From assembly GCA_023052935.1 (NCBI GenBank), contig CM041294.1:87280616-87344615 (forward strand): a stretch of 64,000 nt of DNA, given 5' to 3'. How positions within the stretch are numbered: position 1 is the first letter of the stretch; the number at the start of each line of letters is the position of its first letter. The DNA comes from Piezodorus guildinii. Lineage: Eukaryota > Arthropoda > Insecta > Hemiptera > Pentatomidae. Made by a program: the position numbers and the translations under genes. This document shows positions 11,651 to 21,390 of the stretch, piece by piece. The notes under the pieces were generated by a model, which was not told the origin of the DNA, searched no databases, and was given only the letters and a program-made list of their open reading frames with translations.

Positions 11651-11994
11651 CTAAATTCATTACGATGAATTTCCTTCTATACAGGAGTCAAAAATATTGA
11701 AGACGACTAAGCGCTCTACCAAAATTTCATTTTAAAATTTTTAATGATGAATTATAAAATATACGGAGTGACAAATATTCTAAACGGGACGAATCTCATG
11801 TTGAGCAGATCCGAGTTATTTTTAAAGAGACTCTATTCTATTTGTGGCTGTGGTCGCCGGTGCTCGGTGTTTGGAAACATTCTCTGCAACTGCCGTCTCA
11901 GTCAATGGCCATATCTTCGCGACAATAGGATGCAACAATAGTACTAAAATCTGGAATATTATCAAAATATACAAAAGATTCACTAGTATATACA

Positions 11995-12301
11995 GTTCTC
12001 CTCGTCCTGGTTTCGGATCCGGGCCGAGACAGAATATTACTTATTCTATTGATTCAGGTGGGGAGCGACCGTGGGGTATGGAGAACCTCCTGAAGCTCAC
12101 CCAACCTCTATAAATTGGGTACCAAAGGATGGGAAAGAACCTAGCGACTGAGCGTGATTTCGGACTAATCACGTTGTAGCACGGCCGTTGGCCTAGAAGC
12201 AGTACGAATTCTCTATATGCACTGAGCCCCTTCATAGGTTTTAGGGGTACAGGTTGTTTTTTTTGTTTTTTTTAATTTTATTTTCATATATAGAATTCCT
12301 T
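11995..12301 (+). mobile_element. SINE-A copy with 3' spacer, host of the RTE-1 insertion
   Basis: A truncated tRNA-like head (B-box-like GGTTTCGGATCC) is followed by the SINE-A body to GGTACAGG at about 12255, then a T-rich stretch leading into TATATAGAATTCCTT. Its continuation is at 15557 (TAATTTGGGATGAAAGG), on the far side of the RTE-1 element. The undisturbed arrangement is visible at 17410-17695. Confidence 0.8.
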
Positions 12302-12514
12302 CCTCGCGCGGATCTCATTACCGCGTATGGGGAGCGTCCCACGGGTGGCGGATGTGGGAATGGTCGGTGGAATTTCTTCGGAACCTCCTCCCGGCTAAGT
12401 CCGATGGACTCGCTGACCAACAATGAGAGCGGCCCCCCAGGCTTGCTGGAGGGTGTGACGTAGGTTCGAACGCCCTACTCACATATTTTAGTTCACAAAA
12501 TATCACCAAAAGTC
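12302..12514 (+). promoter_or_regulatory. GC-rich 5' leader of RTE-1
   Basis: This leader is much richer in G+C than the surroundings and contains potential stems, for example GCGCGG...CCGCGT (12306-12325) and GGGAgcgTCCC. RTE-type LINEs carry their promoter here, and some carry HDV-like self-cleaving ribozymes. I could not derive an HDV-type double pseudoknot by eye, so only promoter function is proposed. Confidence 0.5.
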
Positions 12515-15500
12515 ATGGATTCCTCTGAGGTAAAACGCTCATTATCCGGAGGTAAACTAGTCCCCCGTTCGGGTCTCCGGGTGGGGACTGCTTCAGGGGA
12601 ATCATGGCGCAAGATGAAAATTAGAGATCTAACAATAGGGACGTGGAACGTTAGAAGTTTAAATACGGCAGGTGGGTTAAAGTCGGTCGCGAATGAAGTT
12701 AAGGGGTACCATTTAGATATCGTTGCATTACAAGAGGTTCGCTGGCCAGGGGAGGGTTCGTTAACAGAAGGAAAGTATACTATTTGGTACGGGAGGAGCG
12801 TTAATTATTGTCTAGGTACCGGGTTTCTGATTAGGAATAGATTTCTTTCCGCATTACGGGACGTACAGTTCTTTAGTGAAAGAATATCGGTTGCTATATT
12901 TCAAGGGCGTTGGTTTAAAATCGCGTTTATAAACATTCATTCTCCCACCGAAGACAGTGATGATGAAGTAAAATGCGAATTTTATGATAAACTAGAGTCG
13001 GTTTACGATAAGTTACCGCGAAATTACATTAAGATAATACTAGGCGACGCGAACGCAAAGGTTGGAAGGGAAGAAGTATATCATCCTACAATCGGTAAAG
13101 AAAGTTTGCACGAATATAGTAATGATAATGGGACCCGACTAATAAACTTTGCCATTTCGAAAAACCTAGTAATCAAAAGTACTACATTTAAACATAAGGA
13201 TATTCATAAGTATACGTGGACATCGCCGGATGGACAAACACGGAATCAAATCGATCATGTTTTAATACAAAACAGATGGCAAAGTAGCATAATTAACGTG
13301 AGATCGTATCGGGGTGCAGAATGCGGCTCTGATCATGAATTAGTAATCGCGAAACTTCGACAAAAACTAAATACAAAAAAGAGAACACCGAACTATATTC
13401 GTCCTGAGAATTTTGATTTAGTTAAATTGAACAACCTCGAAATTAGAAAACAATTCGCGATAGAAGTAAAAAATCGGTTCGAAGCTTTGGAATCTTCAGA
13501 CGAGGAACACGAAGATGTAAACAAATTATGGGAAGGAATCAGGGATAATATTAAAGAGGTCGGTAATTTATGTCTTGGAAAAATCGAAAATAAAAAGAAC
13601 AAACCTTGGTTCGACAGGGATTGTCAAAATATGTGCGAAAAAAGAAAAACCGCTAAACTGAATTCCTTAAATAATCCAAGCGATAATAATGTGGCTTATT
13701 TTCGGTTAGTAAAGAATGAAACTTCAAAACTATTAAAAAATAAGAAAAGAGAGTATCTTAAAGACAAAATAATAGAAATAGAAAAACACAGAAACGAAAA
13801 TAACGTAAGAGAGATGTACAAAGGTATAAACAAATCGCGTAAAAGATTTGAACCTCTATTGAATGCGGTTAAAGATGCAAATAACAATATAATTGCAGAT
13901 CCTTCTGAGATATTAAATAAATTTAAACAACACTTTGACGGCATCTTAAATACGGAAAATAATAATGAATCTCCTCTCTCTGAATATCAGAGCGCTGAAC
14001 CATGGATAGACGCTCCGAGTAAAGAGGAAGTCGAAATGGCGATAGGAAAATTAAAACGTTATAAGGCCGCAGGAAATGATAATATCACGAGTGAATTAAT
14101 CAAGGCGTGTGGAGAAGCGGGCGTTTCCAAAATACATTTTTTAGTTAAAAAGATCTGGGAAACTGAAAAAATGCCAGAAGAATGGAAAGAATCAATACTT
14201 ATTCCGATTCACAAAAAAGGACCGAGGTCGGATTGTAACAACTATCGTGGGATCTCTCTTCTCCCAGTATGCTATAAAATATTCTCGTCAATTCTAACTA
14301 GTCGAATCACGGAATACGCTGAGGAAATTATCGGAGATTACCAATGTGGTTTTAGGCGGAATCGCTCGACTATTGACCAAATATTTTCCTTACGTCAAAT
14401 ATTAGAGAAAAAATTGGAATACAACGGTGTAGTCCATCAACTTTATATCGATTTTAAAAAGGCTTATGATTCAATAGACCGTCAGAAGCTATATAACATC
14501 ATGATTGAACAGGGAATGCCCAGAAAGTTAGTAAACCTAGTAGAAATGTGTTTGTCGAAAACATTCCATAAAGTTAGAATCGGTCATAATTACTCCGAGA
14601 GATTTGAGGTGCGATCGGGTTTGAAACAGGGTGACTCCCTTTCACCTGTGTTATTTAATATAGCTTTAGAATATGTCATAGAAAAGGTGATGTGTACCGA
14701 GAAAGGCTTAAATATGGGTGACAAGATTCCGGTTTTGGGGTATGCCGATGATCTGGTACTGCTAGGTGAAGACACGGAAACCATACAACTAAATACAAGT
14801 GTGTTAATAAAAACCGGTAAAGAAATAGGACTCGAATTAAATACCGATAAAACGAAGTATATGATTAGTAGCAGAAACGGTGTCGATCTTGGTGATATTG
14901 ATGTATCAGGTCATACTTTTGAACACGCAGAGAAATTCAAGTATTTAGGTTCAATTATAACTAGAAAAAATGAAATCCAGGAAGAAATAAAGTCCCGGTT
15001 AAAGGTGGGAAATGCGTGTTATTATTCAGTTGCTAAGTTACTTAGATCGCGGCTTTTATCTAAAAACTTAAAGATTAGAATTTATAAAACTATTATTCTT
15101 CCAACGGTGCTTTACGGATGTGAAACGTGGCCGCTTACTTTAAAGGATGAACAACGGCTTAAGGTTTTCGAGAATAAGGTACTGCGTAAAATATTTGGTC
15201 CGAAGAGAGATGAGGCCACTGGGGAGTTTAGAAGGTTGTACAACGCGGAGTTGCGAAGTTTGTACCCTGTGAATATAATTGAGTTGATAGCATCGCGGAG
15301 ACTCAAATGGGCGCGTAAAGTTGTTGGGCTTAGTGAGGAACGGATTCCGAGAAAGTTGGTATTAGCTGAACCGACTGGTAGGCGTCCGAAAGGTAGGCCG
15401 AAGCGGAGATGGGAGGATTGCGTTAAGGCTGATCTCGGGAGCTTGGGCTTGAATGGTGAGCATTGGACGATTCTGTGTAGGCGGAATTTGGTGGTATCGG

Positions 15501-15523
15501 CATCGAACCTTCGGGTTCGCTAA
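12515..15523 (+). CDS. RTE-1 polyprotein: APE-type endonuclease plus reverse transcriptase
   Basis: 1002 residues. Residues ~38-275 form an exonuclease-endonuclease-phosphatase domain: TWNVRSL (Asn45), QEVRW (Glu74), GDANAKVG (Asp178, Asn180), QIDHVLI and SDH (272-274). The RT domain follows: the NNYRGISLLP block, CGFRRNRST, YIDFKKAYD (first catalytic Asp, 646), GLKQGDSLSP (QGD at 705-707), YADD (743-746) and FKYLGSI. The C-terminal region has VLYGCETWPL and a basic RRPKGRPKRRWEDC motif near residue 960. The endonuclease nicks target DNA and the RT copies the element RNA from the nick. All catalytic residues I can check are present. The start chosen is the first ATG; the catalytic domain begins about 30 codons on, so a later ATG (codon 34) is possible. 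No separate ORF1 is present, as usual for the group. Confidence 0.93.
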   Translation: MDSSEVKRSLSGGKLVPRSGLRVGTASGESWRKMKIRDLTIGTWNVRSLNTAGGLKSVANEVKGYHLDIVALQEVRWPGEGSLTEGKYTIWYGRSVNYCLGTGFLIRNRFLSALRDVQFFSERISVAIFQGRWFKIAFINIHSPTEDSDDEVKCEFYDKLESVYDKLPRNYIKIILGDANAKVGREEVYHPTIGKESLHEYSNDNGTRLINFAISKNLVIKSTTFKHKDIHKYTWTSPDGQTRNQIDHVLIQNRWQSSIINVRSYRGAECGSDHELVIAKLRQKLNTKKRTPNYIRPENFDLVKLNNLEIRKQFAIEVKNRFEALESSDEEHEDVNKLWEGIRDNIKEVGNLCLGKIENKKNKPWFDRDCQNMCEKRKTAKLNSLNNPSDNNVAYFRLVKNETSKLLKNKKREYLKDKIIEIEKHRNENNVREMYKGINKSRKRFEPLLNAVKDANNNIIADPSEILNKFKQHFDGILNTENNNESPLSEYQSAEPWIDAPSKEEVEMAIGKLKRYKAAGNDNITSELIKACGEAGVSKIHFLVKKIWETEKMPEEWKESILIPIHKKGPRSDCNNYRGISLLPVCYKIFSSILTSRITEYAEEIIGDYQCGFRRNRSTIDQIFSLRQILEKKLEYNGVVHQLYIDFKKAYDSIDRQKLYNIMIEQGMPRKLVNLVEMCLSKTFHKVRIGHNYSERFEVRSGLKQGDSLSPVLFNIALEYVIEKVMCTEKGLNMGDKIPVLGYADDLVLLGEDTETIQLNTSVLIKTGKEIGLELNTDKTKYMISSRNGVDLGDIDVSGHTFEHAEKFKYLGSIITRKNEIQEEIKSRLKVGNACYYSVAKLLRSRLLSKNLKIRIYKTIILPTVLYGCETWPLTLKDEQRLKVFENKVLRKIFGPKRDEATGEFRRLYNAELRSLYPVNIIELIASRRLKWARKVVGLSEERIPRKLVLAEPTGRRPKGRPKRRWEDCVKADLGSLGLNGEHWTILCRRNLVVSASNLRVR

Positions 15524-15541
15524 GCCTATTATTATTATTAT
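15504..15541 (+). other. RTE-1 3'-terminal hairpin with TTCG tetraloop and (ATT)n tail
   Basis: CGAACC (15504-15509), TTCG, GGTTCG (15514-15519) form a 6-bp hairpin with a UUCG loop. It overlaps the last codons and sits one codon before the stop, followed by GCC and (TATT/ATT)n. The 33-kb copy keeps a hairpin with a G-U pair and a TTCGG loop. A 3' RNA structure read by the element's own RT is expected for LINEs; that role is inferred. Confidence 0.6.
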
Positions 15542-15556
15542 TATATAGAATTCCTT

Positions 15557-15905
15557 AATTTGGGATGAAAGGAACGACCAATAGGGGTGTAAAATAGTGT
15601 ACGAAGTTTATTGTATGACCGGTGTATGAACGAGTGCGGGGTCATCTGTGGTGTGGTAGATGGCATAACGGCATTCTATGCCCAAGTTCACAAGTTCGAA
15701 CCTGGCAGATGGCCCAGATTTTTTTAAAGATAGTAAATAATCCTCAGATGTCGTAAAAATGTAGTCCCAAACCGGTGTGATGTCAGGTTCTCGTTAATGA
15801 TCTCTACCCAAGTTAAACTTGGATAGGCAAAATTTATTACTCTCTCTGTAGGTTCGTTTTATTTGCCACAAAAGTATAAAGTGACGTAAAATGGACTAAC
15901 AAACA
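15557..15905 (+). mobile_element. 3' spacer of the split SINE-A repeat, then SINE-B copy
   Basis: 15557-15645 continues the SINE-A-linked spacer interrupted by RTE-1 and matches 17596-17695. From about 15640 a SINE-B copy follows: head with B box AGTTCGAACCTGG, body with GTGATGTCAGG, AAACTTGGATAGGC and TATAAAGTGACGT, and an A-rich end at about 15905. Confidence 0.75.
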
Positions 15906-16189
15906 TGCTAATTTATATTTATAGGATTACTTAAAGGCTGAACCGGATGAGGTTACGAATGGCTTTAGGTGAAAGTAATTGTATATAAACAGCATTCGGT
16001 AGTAACGGTATTGTATCTTTGGACTAAAAAAACTTCTGCTTCTTTTTTTGAATCTTTAATTCTTAAAAAATTGCTAAATATTCACCTTTGTTTCCAGGCA
16101 ATTTCTCATATAAAGAGTTAATACACACATATATATTATTATAATTATTACACAGGTTACAGGCCTTCTATCAGACCAGGCGAAACAAT
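15906..16189. other. No gene recognised
   Basis: AT-rich spacer; nothing recognised. Confidence 0.4.
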
Positions 16190-16440
16190 GATGCCTACTT
16201 GTTCTCCCTGTTTCTCTAGTACTCCTTCATTCGTTCACTGAAAGCTCTCTTCCTTTCTTCAGTCCACTTTGGCCTTTGGGCTTTAGGTCCTGTTTTCTCT
16301 AACATCACTTCTCACTTGTACAGATTTTGTCTATAGACGGCTTTGTCCATTACGTCCGCTGAATCAATCTGAGCTCTTTCCAGATCAGTTTTTTGACCTG
16401 TGTTGTCTAGGGTATGGTGGCCTTAAGTCCCTGGATGTAT
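16190..16440 (-). pseudogene. RTE-3 ORF C-terminus, degenerate
   Basis: Minus-strand translation gives KTDLERAQIDSADVMDKAVY and, after a stop, QRPKWTEERKRAFSERMKEY. Such tails (DLxxAxVDxxDAxDRxxW and RPKWTEERRxAFSERMxxxW) close the ORFs of several insect RTE-type endonuclease/RT proteins. It differs from both RTE-1 and RTE-2, so a third family is implied. Confidence 0.6.
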
Positions 16441-16483
16441 CTGAAAATTCTGTTGTTTTTATATATTTATATATATGTAAAGG

Positions 16484-17590
16484 AGCAGTGTGGACTAGTG
16501 GATAGACCACTAATCTATTGTTCTACGGGAACGGGTTCTAATGATAATAATAATAATAATAATTAAAAAAAACTTTATTCTGGGACTATGTCCCTTAAGA
16601 ATAACAGAATTGAACAGTAGATATTCATATATGTCTGGTCAAGAAAACAATAAAATTAATTTTTATTTACAAATGAGCAAAAAGGAAAAATTAAACACTA
16701 CCTAGACTTATATACATTCATGTACAAAAAGTATGGATAATAAACACACAAGATTAGAAAAAGAAAGAAAGAAAGAAGAGAAATCTCCTAAAGGCTACTG
16801 ATAGGGTTGAGGGAATTATAAAAAACAAAACAAACTAATTATTCCACACTAGCTTTAGGGCACAATTGAAAATTATAACTTGTGTTAAAATAGAAATAAG
16901 TCAGTTGCAGATTTGTTGTGCATCTATTTGGGATGCCAAAAGATGTTGGAATAGGTGAGATTTGAATGAGAGAAAGGAAGATGCATGGCGAATATGAGTA
17001 GGTAGGGAATTCCAGAGGGTTGCAGAACGGATATAAAAGGAGTGATCAAAAGATTTAGTTCTATGGGTGGGAATGTAAAGGTCGGAATGGCGGGATCTAG
17101 TTTCGAGAGAGTGGACTGAGGATTTAAATTTAAGGATGCTGTGAATGTATGGAGGGTGCTGGGAGTTTATGATTTGGTAAAGGTATGATCCGAGAAAATA
17201 TTTCCTCCGTGTAACAGGTAGGAGCCACTTCAACTCGCTGTATAAGTGGGTCACTGAAGACCTCTTCGAGGTGCCGAAGATAAATCTTATGAACATGTTC
17301 CCGACTATGGCAAAATATGATTTATTCTGTTAATTCAGCCGGGGGGGAGGGGAGGGAGGAGGATGAACCTAGGGTATGGAGAGCCTCCTGGGGCAGACCC
17401 AGCCTCTATAAAGTGGGTTTCCGAAAATCTGAGGGGTCGGAAACCTGGCGGCTAAGCGGAATCTCGGCCTAATGACCTCATTGTACAGCCATTGGCCTAT
17501 AAAAAGTACGAACCTCAATATGTACTGAGTCCAAGACCCTTCATAGGTTGTAGAGGTACAGGTTTTTTTGTATTTTTCTTTTCTTTTCAT
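16484..17590 (+). mobile_element. SINE-A copy split by a CR1-like LINE
   Basis: The tRNA-like head (GTGTGGACTAGTGGATAG) runs from 16484 to GGGTTCTAAT at about 16540. The B box is cut there and the repeat resumes at about 17297 with TTCCCGACTATGGC and the full body. The inserted LINE therefore disrupts the Pol III B box. No clear target duplication beyond a few bases is visible. Confidence 0.8.
16541..17296 (-). mobile_element. CR1-like LINE, 5'-truncated, inside SINE-A
   Basis: On the minus strand an open frame of 131 codons (17296-16901) encodes the family's C-terminal domain, including RRKYFLGSYLYQ and RSATLWNSLP. It is followed by an A-rich 3' UTR and the conserved terminal hairpin at 16604-16575 (TTATTCT, GGGAC/GTCCC, AGAATAA), then a (TTA)n tail. 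It is 5'-truncated at 17296. Compared with 4987-5745 it begins about 100 codons later. Confidence 0.85.
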
Positions 17591-17945
17591 ATAAAGAATT
17601 CCTTAATTTGGGATAAAAGGAACGACCAATAAGGGAGTAAAATAGTGAACGAGGTTTAGTGTATGACCGGTGTGTGAACGAGTGCGGGGTCATATGATTT
17701 ATTCTGTTGATTTAGTCGGGGGAGGGGAGGGGCGACCCTTCGGTATGGAGAACCTCCTGGGGCAGACCCAGTCTCTATAAAGTGGGTTTCCAAAAATTAG
17801 GGAGAAGGTAGGAAACCTGGCGGCTAAGCGGAATCTTGGCCTAATGACCTCATTGTACGGCCGTTGGCCTATAAAAAGTACGAATCTCAATATGTACTGA
17901 GTCCAAGACCCTTCATGGGTTGTAGTGGTACAGGTTGTTTTTGTT
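17315..17945 (+). repeat. Recent 377-bp tandem duplication of SINE-A body plus spacer
   Basis: The segment starting ATATGATTTATTCTGTT occurs at 17315 and again at 17692. Both copies of the body are nearly identical through ACTGAGTCCAAGACCC and GGTACAGG. The first unit ends with the spacer GAATTCCTTAATTTGGGAT...GCGGGGTCAT (17589-17695), which leads directly into the second unit. The second unit lacks its spacer because a LINE tail follows at 17961. Confidence 0.85.
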
Positions 17946-17960
17946 TTATGTAATATATAT

Positions 17961-18230
17961 GAATGAATGAATGAAAAAAGAACTTTATTCTGGGACTAAG
18001 TCCCTTGAGAATAATACACATGTACAAAGAAAATAATGATTACAACTGGCCAAAAAACACATAAAAAACTAATAATATGAATGATTACAAAAATTATTTA
18101 CAATTATTTTAATTGATGAAAAGAGAGTGAAATGAAAAATATAAATTAAAAAAAATATATAGTAATATCTAAATGTAATATAGAACTAACACACCAAAAA
18201 AAAAACAAAAAAAAAAACATCAGAATAATT
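17961..18230 (-). mobile_element. CR1-like LINE 3' end, severely 5'-truncated
   Basis: In minus-strand sense the AT-rich 3' UTR ends with the family hairpin at 18014-17985 (TTATTCT, GGGAC, GTCCC, AGAATAA) and a (TTCA)n tail at 17974-17961. The upstream border is uncertain because the UTR is low-complexity. Confidence 0.75.
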
Positions 18231-18298
18231 GAAAATAGAAATGAAAATAAACTTTACTATGATTTATGGTATGAAGTGTAGACATTTCTCACATCACA

Positions 18299-18313
18299 TT
18301 ATATATATATATA

Positions 18314-18371
<58 letters not shown>

Positions 18372-18372
18372 G
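18299..18372. repeat. (TA)n microsatellite
   Basis: About 70 bases of TA repeats with a small interruption near 18320. Confidence 0.9.
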
Positions 18373-19044
18373 AGTATATATATTAGGGTGTCTCATAAAT
18401 GTCTTGTCATATTGTGGGAGGAGATACTAAATCTTAAGTGAAACAAAAGTGTTTTTTTCTGTTATGGGTAGTTTTCATGAGAAAATTTCTATTTGATGTG
18501 CAAGCACTCTATGATGGTTTAAGTGGTACCAAACCAAAAAAATAGAAAATTCCTCAGAAGGTTAAGATATCGAACCATCAACTTATCATAGGATAATTAA
18601 GTGTCGCACAGCGTCATGAGGAAAATTAAATTTTAATATTTTTAAGAATATTCCGACAAGGTGCAATGCAAACCTACCTTCTATTATGGCCGAAACGTAC
18701 TGCATTTCAATAGAATAGTGGTGAATTACAATTATCAGCCTCCAATTTTATATCTTATCACGCAACATGATGAAGTGTCTGACATTTAACGACAGTATCA
18801 TATCTCAGAATCGATTCGTCTGATATTTGCTGTTCCGAGAAAGTGGGGTAGTGATTCTATACTCACCATTATTTTTTATTTTTTTTATTTTTTTAGCATT
18901 GCCTTTATTTAAGAAGAAATGAAGCATACCAATGAAATATAGGAAAATCTCTGAAAAAAATTATTCGATCACAATACTTTCTCATAAATGTAAGTGGAAT
19001 AATACTCATTTGCCTATTTTTTAAAGTTTAGTGTATACTTAAAC
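18373..19044. other. No gene recognised; possible DNA-transposon end
   Basis: 18385 onwards reads TTAGGGTGTCTCATAAATG, similar in style to the CAGGGTGTCYCATAAATG ends of Tc1/mariner-type elements. I found no partner end or transposase, so this is only a hint. Confidence 0.25.
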
Positions 19045-19620
19045 ACCTGCAATCTTAGCATCATCATATATCATGAAAACAATAGTAAAACGATTAGAAG
19101 AAGCCTTCCGTAAAACTAACAAATATTTAGATGAATGAGGACTAAAATGCAATTCAGAAAAAACAGAAGCTATAATTTTCACAAAACGCTTCCTTCCTCC
19201 ATACAAAAAATTATACCGCAATCCCTATATTAAACCATGTCAAATACATAGGATTCACATTAGATCAAAAACTACTTTTCAACCTTCATGTCAGCAATAA
19301 ATTAATTAGTGTCCGTAAAATATTATACAAGATGTAACCGTATTTCGATATAAAGTCGAAACAGTCATAAAAAAAAATTAATACTGTACAATGCTGATAG
19401 AAGACCTATAATTTGATTGGGCAGGTATACCTGGAGTTTTTTAGAAGAGCACATATTAATAATTCACAGATTCCAGAACAGATGTCTAAGAACTATAAAC
19501 AACTACCCTATACATACCAGGGTTACAACTATGCATGAAGAATTTTGTCATTATATTTGTTCTTTGAAAAATAATATATTGTATATATTATATACAAATA
19601 GTAACGTGTTTCATACTAAA
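19045..19620 (+). pseudogene. Degenerate Jockey-clade ORF2 (RT end and C-terminus)
   Basis: The plus strand gives LKCNSEKTEAIIFTKR (RT motif D region; usual LxxNxxKTxAIxFTRR), then HRFQNRCLRTINNYPIHTRV, the QNxxLRxIxxxPxYTRxxxLH block after the RT. Stops and frameshifts separate the pieces. It resembles the better-preserved tail at 37442-38266. Confidence 0.7.
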
Positions 19621-20589
19621 TAACAGGTTTAAATCATCTGACAAACAAATGAACGATAAGCAGCGACAGTAGTTGCTCATCTTTTTGTCTACTTCTATGA
19701 ATGAATACTGTGAAAAAGACCTCTTTATGATTATCATGAGAGTCACCATAAATTTATTCACTTTTGTAGACATACAGACATACTTTTAACGTATGGCGAA
19801 GTACATAAAAAACGGTGCTGCTGCTGTTGGAAGATATCGTGAAAAAAATAATGACCGAAGAACTGAAAAGAGAATAAATGTATGGTGTCTCTCATGATAA
19901 TAATAAACTGAACTGTGTCACAGTATTCACTCACCCTAAAACACACAGAACTAGACAAACAGATGAGCAACTACTGTCATTGCTTATTGTTCATTTGTTT
20001 ATCAGGTGATTAAAACCTTTTATTTAGTATCAAACACGTTATACTTTTTACAGTCATTCTTAATGTAGTAAAAAATTAATAAATCTTTAACCGTTTATAT
20101 CCGATTAATAAATGAGTTTGAGATATGTGTTAATATGAACATTTTTGTTAATTTTGTGTTAGTGAACACATACCTAAAATAACGCCGTGAAACGCCCTGT
20201 ATATACTAAGCCTATACTAAGGTCTTTATCTTATTGCATAATCAGTCAAGAGGAACGAAATAAAAGCGAAGCCTCTAAGCCAATTTATTTTTCGTAATGA
20301 AAAGGGATTCCTGACTTCCTTTCCGACATCCGTATTGTCATTGTATAAGTAAACGGAGAATAACAAGTCATTTGTTGAGTTGGAGGGGGCAATCTGCAAG
20401 AAATTGCATTAGGAGAGTATTAGGGAGGCGTTGGGTCTTAGCCCTCCCTCCTAACAATTTCCTAAGGGAAGGACTAAGAAGTCCTTTGGGCCACTGAAGG
20501 GCTGATGGTCTAATCCTTCCTCCCTTAGGATCTGATACATCGCTATTGTCTCAGGGAAATCTTCAACCATCTTAATCAGACTCACATAC
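19621..20589. other. No gene recognised
   Basis: Mixed AT-rich sequence; short frames here show no motifs. 20360-20560 is somewhat richer in G+C, with AGGGAGG/CCTCCCTCC-like blocks, but nothing was identified. Confidence 0.35.
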
Positions 20590-20870
20590 CAGATAAAATG
20601 GTGCAATTTTGGTTTATTGTTTTTAATAATGAACCACTGTAATCGACAAAAAAAAACCCTCAAAATTTGAGGGATTACGTTTCAAGATTCGTGGAATCTG
20701 AATAACGGGGAAAAAACGTTTGTTCGCCGACAACGGTATTTCTCCGAAACTACTGGACCAATTTTTTTTGGATTCGCCACAAAAATACTAAACGTTGATA
20801 TCAGCTGGTTATTTTTTAAATGGCGGCTGATGAAAGTGATTTAATGCAATAACTCAGTTATTTTCGAGGA
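20590..20870 (+). repeat. Rep-2 copy 1
   Basis: Starts near TTGGTTTATTGTTTTTAATA, includes CCCTCAAAATTTGAGGG (near-palindrome), a TTACGTTTCAAGATTCG block, GGTATTTCTCCGAAACTACT and GATATCAGCTGGTTA, then ATGGCGGCTGATG. The same order of blocks is found at 22.0 kb and partly at 22.66, 34.8 and 44.8 kb. Class unknown; no ORF. Confidence 0.7.
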
Positions 20871-20949
20871 TTATTATTGTCTTTTTTTTTTTTATATATA
20901 AAAACCAAGATCGACTTTATACCATTTAGCACATTTTTACATTCCTCTT

Positions 20950-21345
20950 GTTTATTTATTCAACGTCACTTTATGCTTTTCGAAAATATGAGCTATCGTC
21001 AAGATTCGCTTTTAATATGGCAGTATGATTGTAGTATTTGATATGACAAGGTTACTGAAGGCGCATACTATGATAGACAACTACATCAGCACATTTTCTT
21101 TCTTAAATTATTCTATTCATTACTTTACTTAAAAGTACTATCAACAGTAAAACTATGCTATTGTCACGAAATCGGACGATGCTACAATAGGAGTCCTAAA
21201 TTTTGCCTATCCAAGATTAATTAGGAATCTTTAACGAGTACCTGACATCGTAGGACAGCATAACTAAGGATTTTTTGCTCCCATTAAAAAATCCTAGGGC
21301 TACCTGAGGGTTTGAACCTGAGACCTGTCTACACGTTGGTGTAGA
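20950..21345 (-). mobile_element. SINE-B copy, interrupted by ~175 bases
   Basis: Minus-strand SINE-B: tail and GACGTTGAATAAATAAAC at 20951-20978, then foreign sequence until about 21152, then the rest of the body up to a B-box-like GGTTCAAACCC complement near 21320. The nature of the intervening 175 bases is unknown. Confidence 0.7.
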
Positions 21346-21390
21346 ATTATTATAATTACATATTCTTTTTGCTTTTCTAGCTAAGGGAAA

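Larger units (their letters stand above)
12302..15541 (+). mobile_element. Full-length RTE-1 non-LTR retrotransposon, apparently intact
   Basis: The element is 3,240 bp: a 213-base 5' leader, one 1002-codon ORF, and an 18-base 3' UTR that ends in (ATT)n. The 15-bp direct repeat TATATAGAATTCCTT flanks it exactly (12287-12301 and 15542-15556). Single-ORF structure, negligible 3' UTR and a trinucleotide tail are RTE-group hallmarks. An uninterrupted ORF plus a perfect target duplication point to a recent insertion; current mobility is inferred only. Confidence 0.9.

Noticed and set aside
12302..12400. HDV-like ribozyme at the RTE-1 5' end
   Set aside because: Local stems exist, but I could not lay out the P1-P2-P3-P1.1-P4 pseudoknot by hand.
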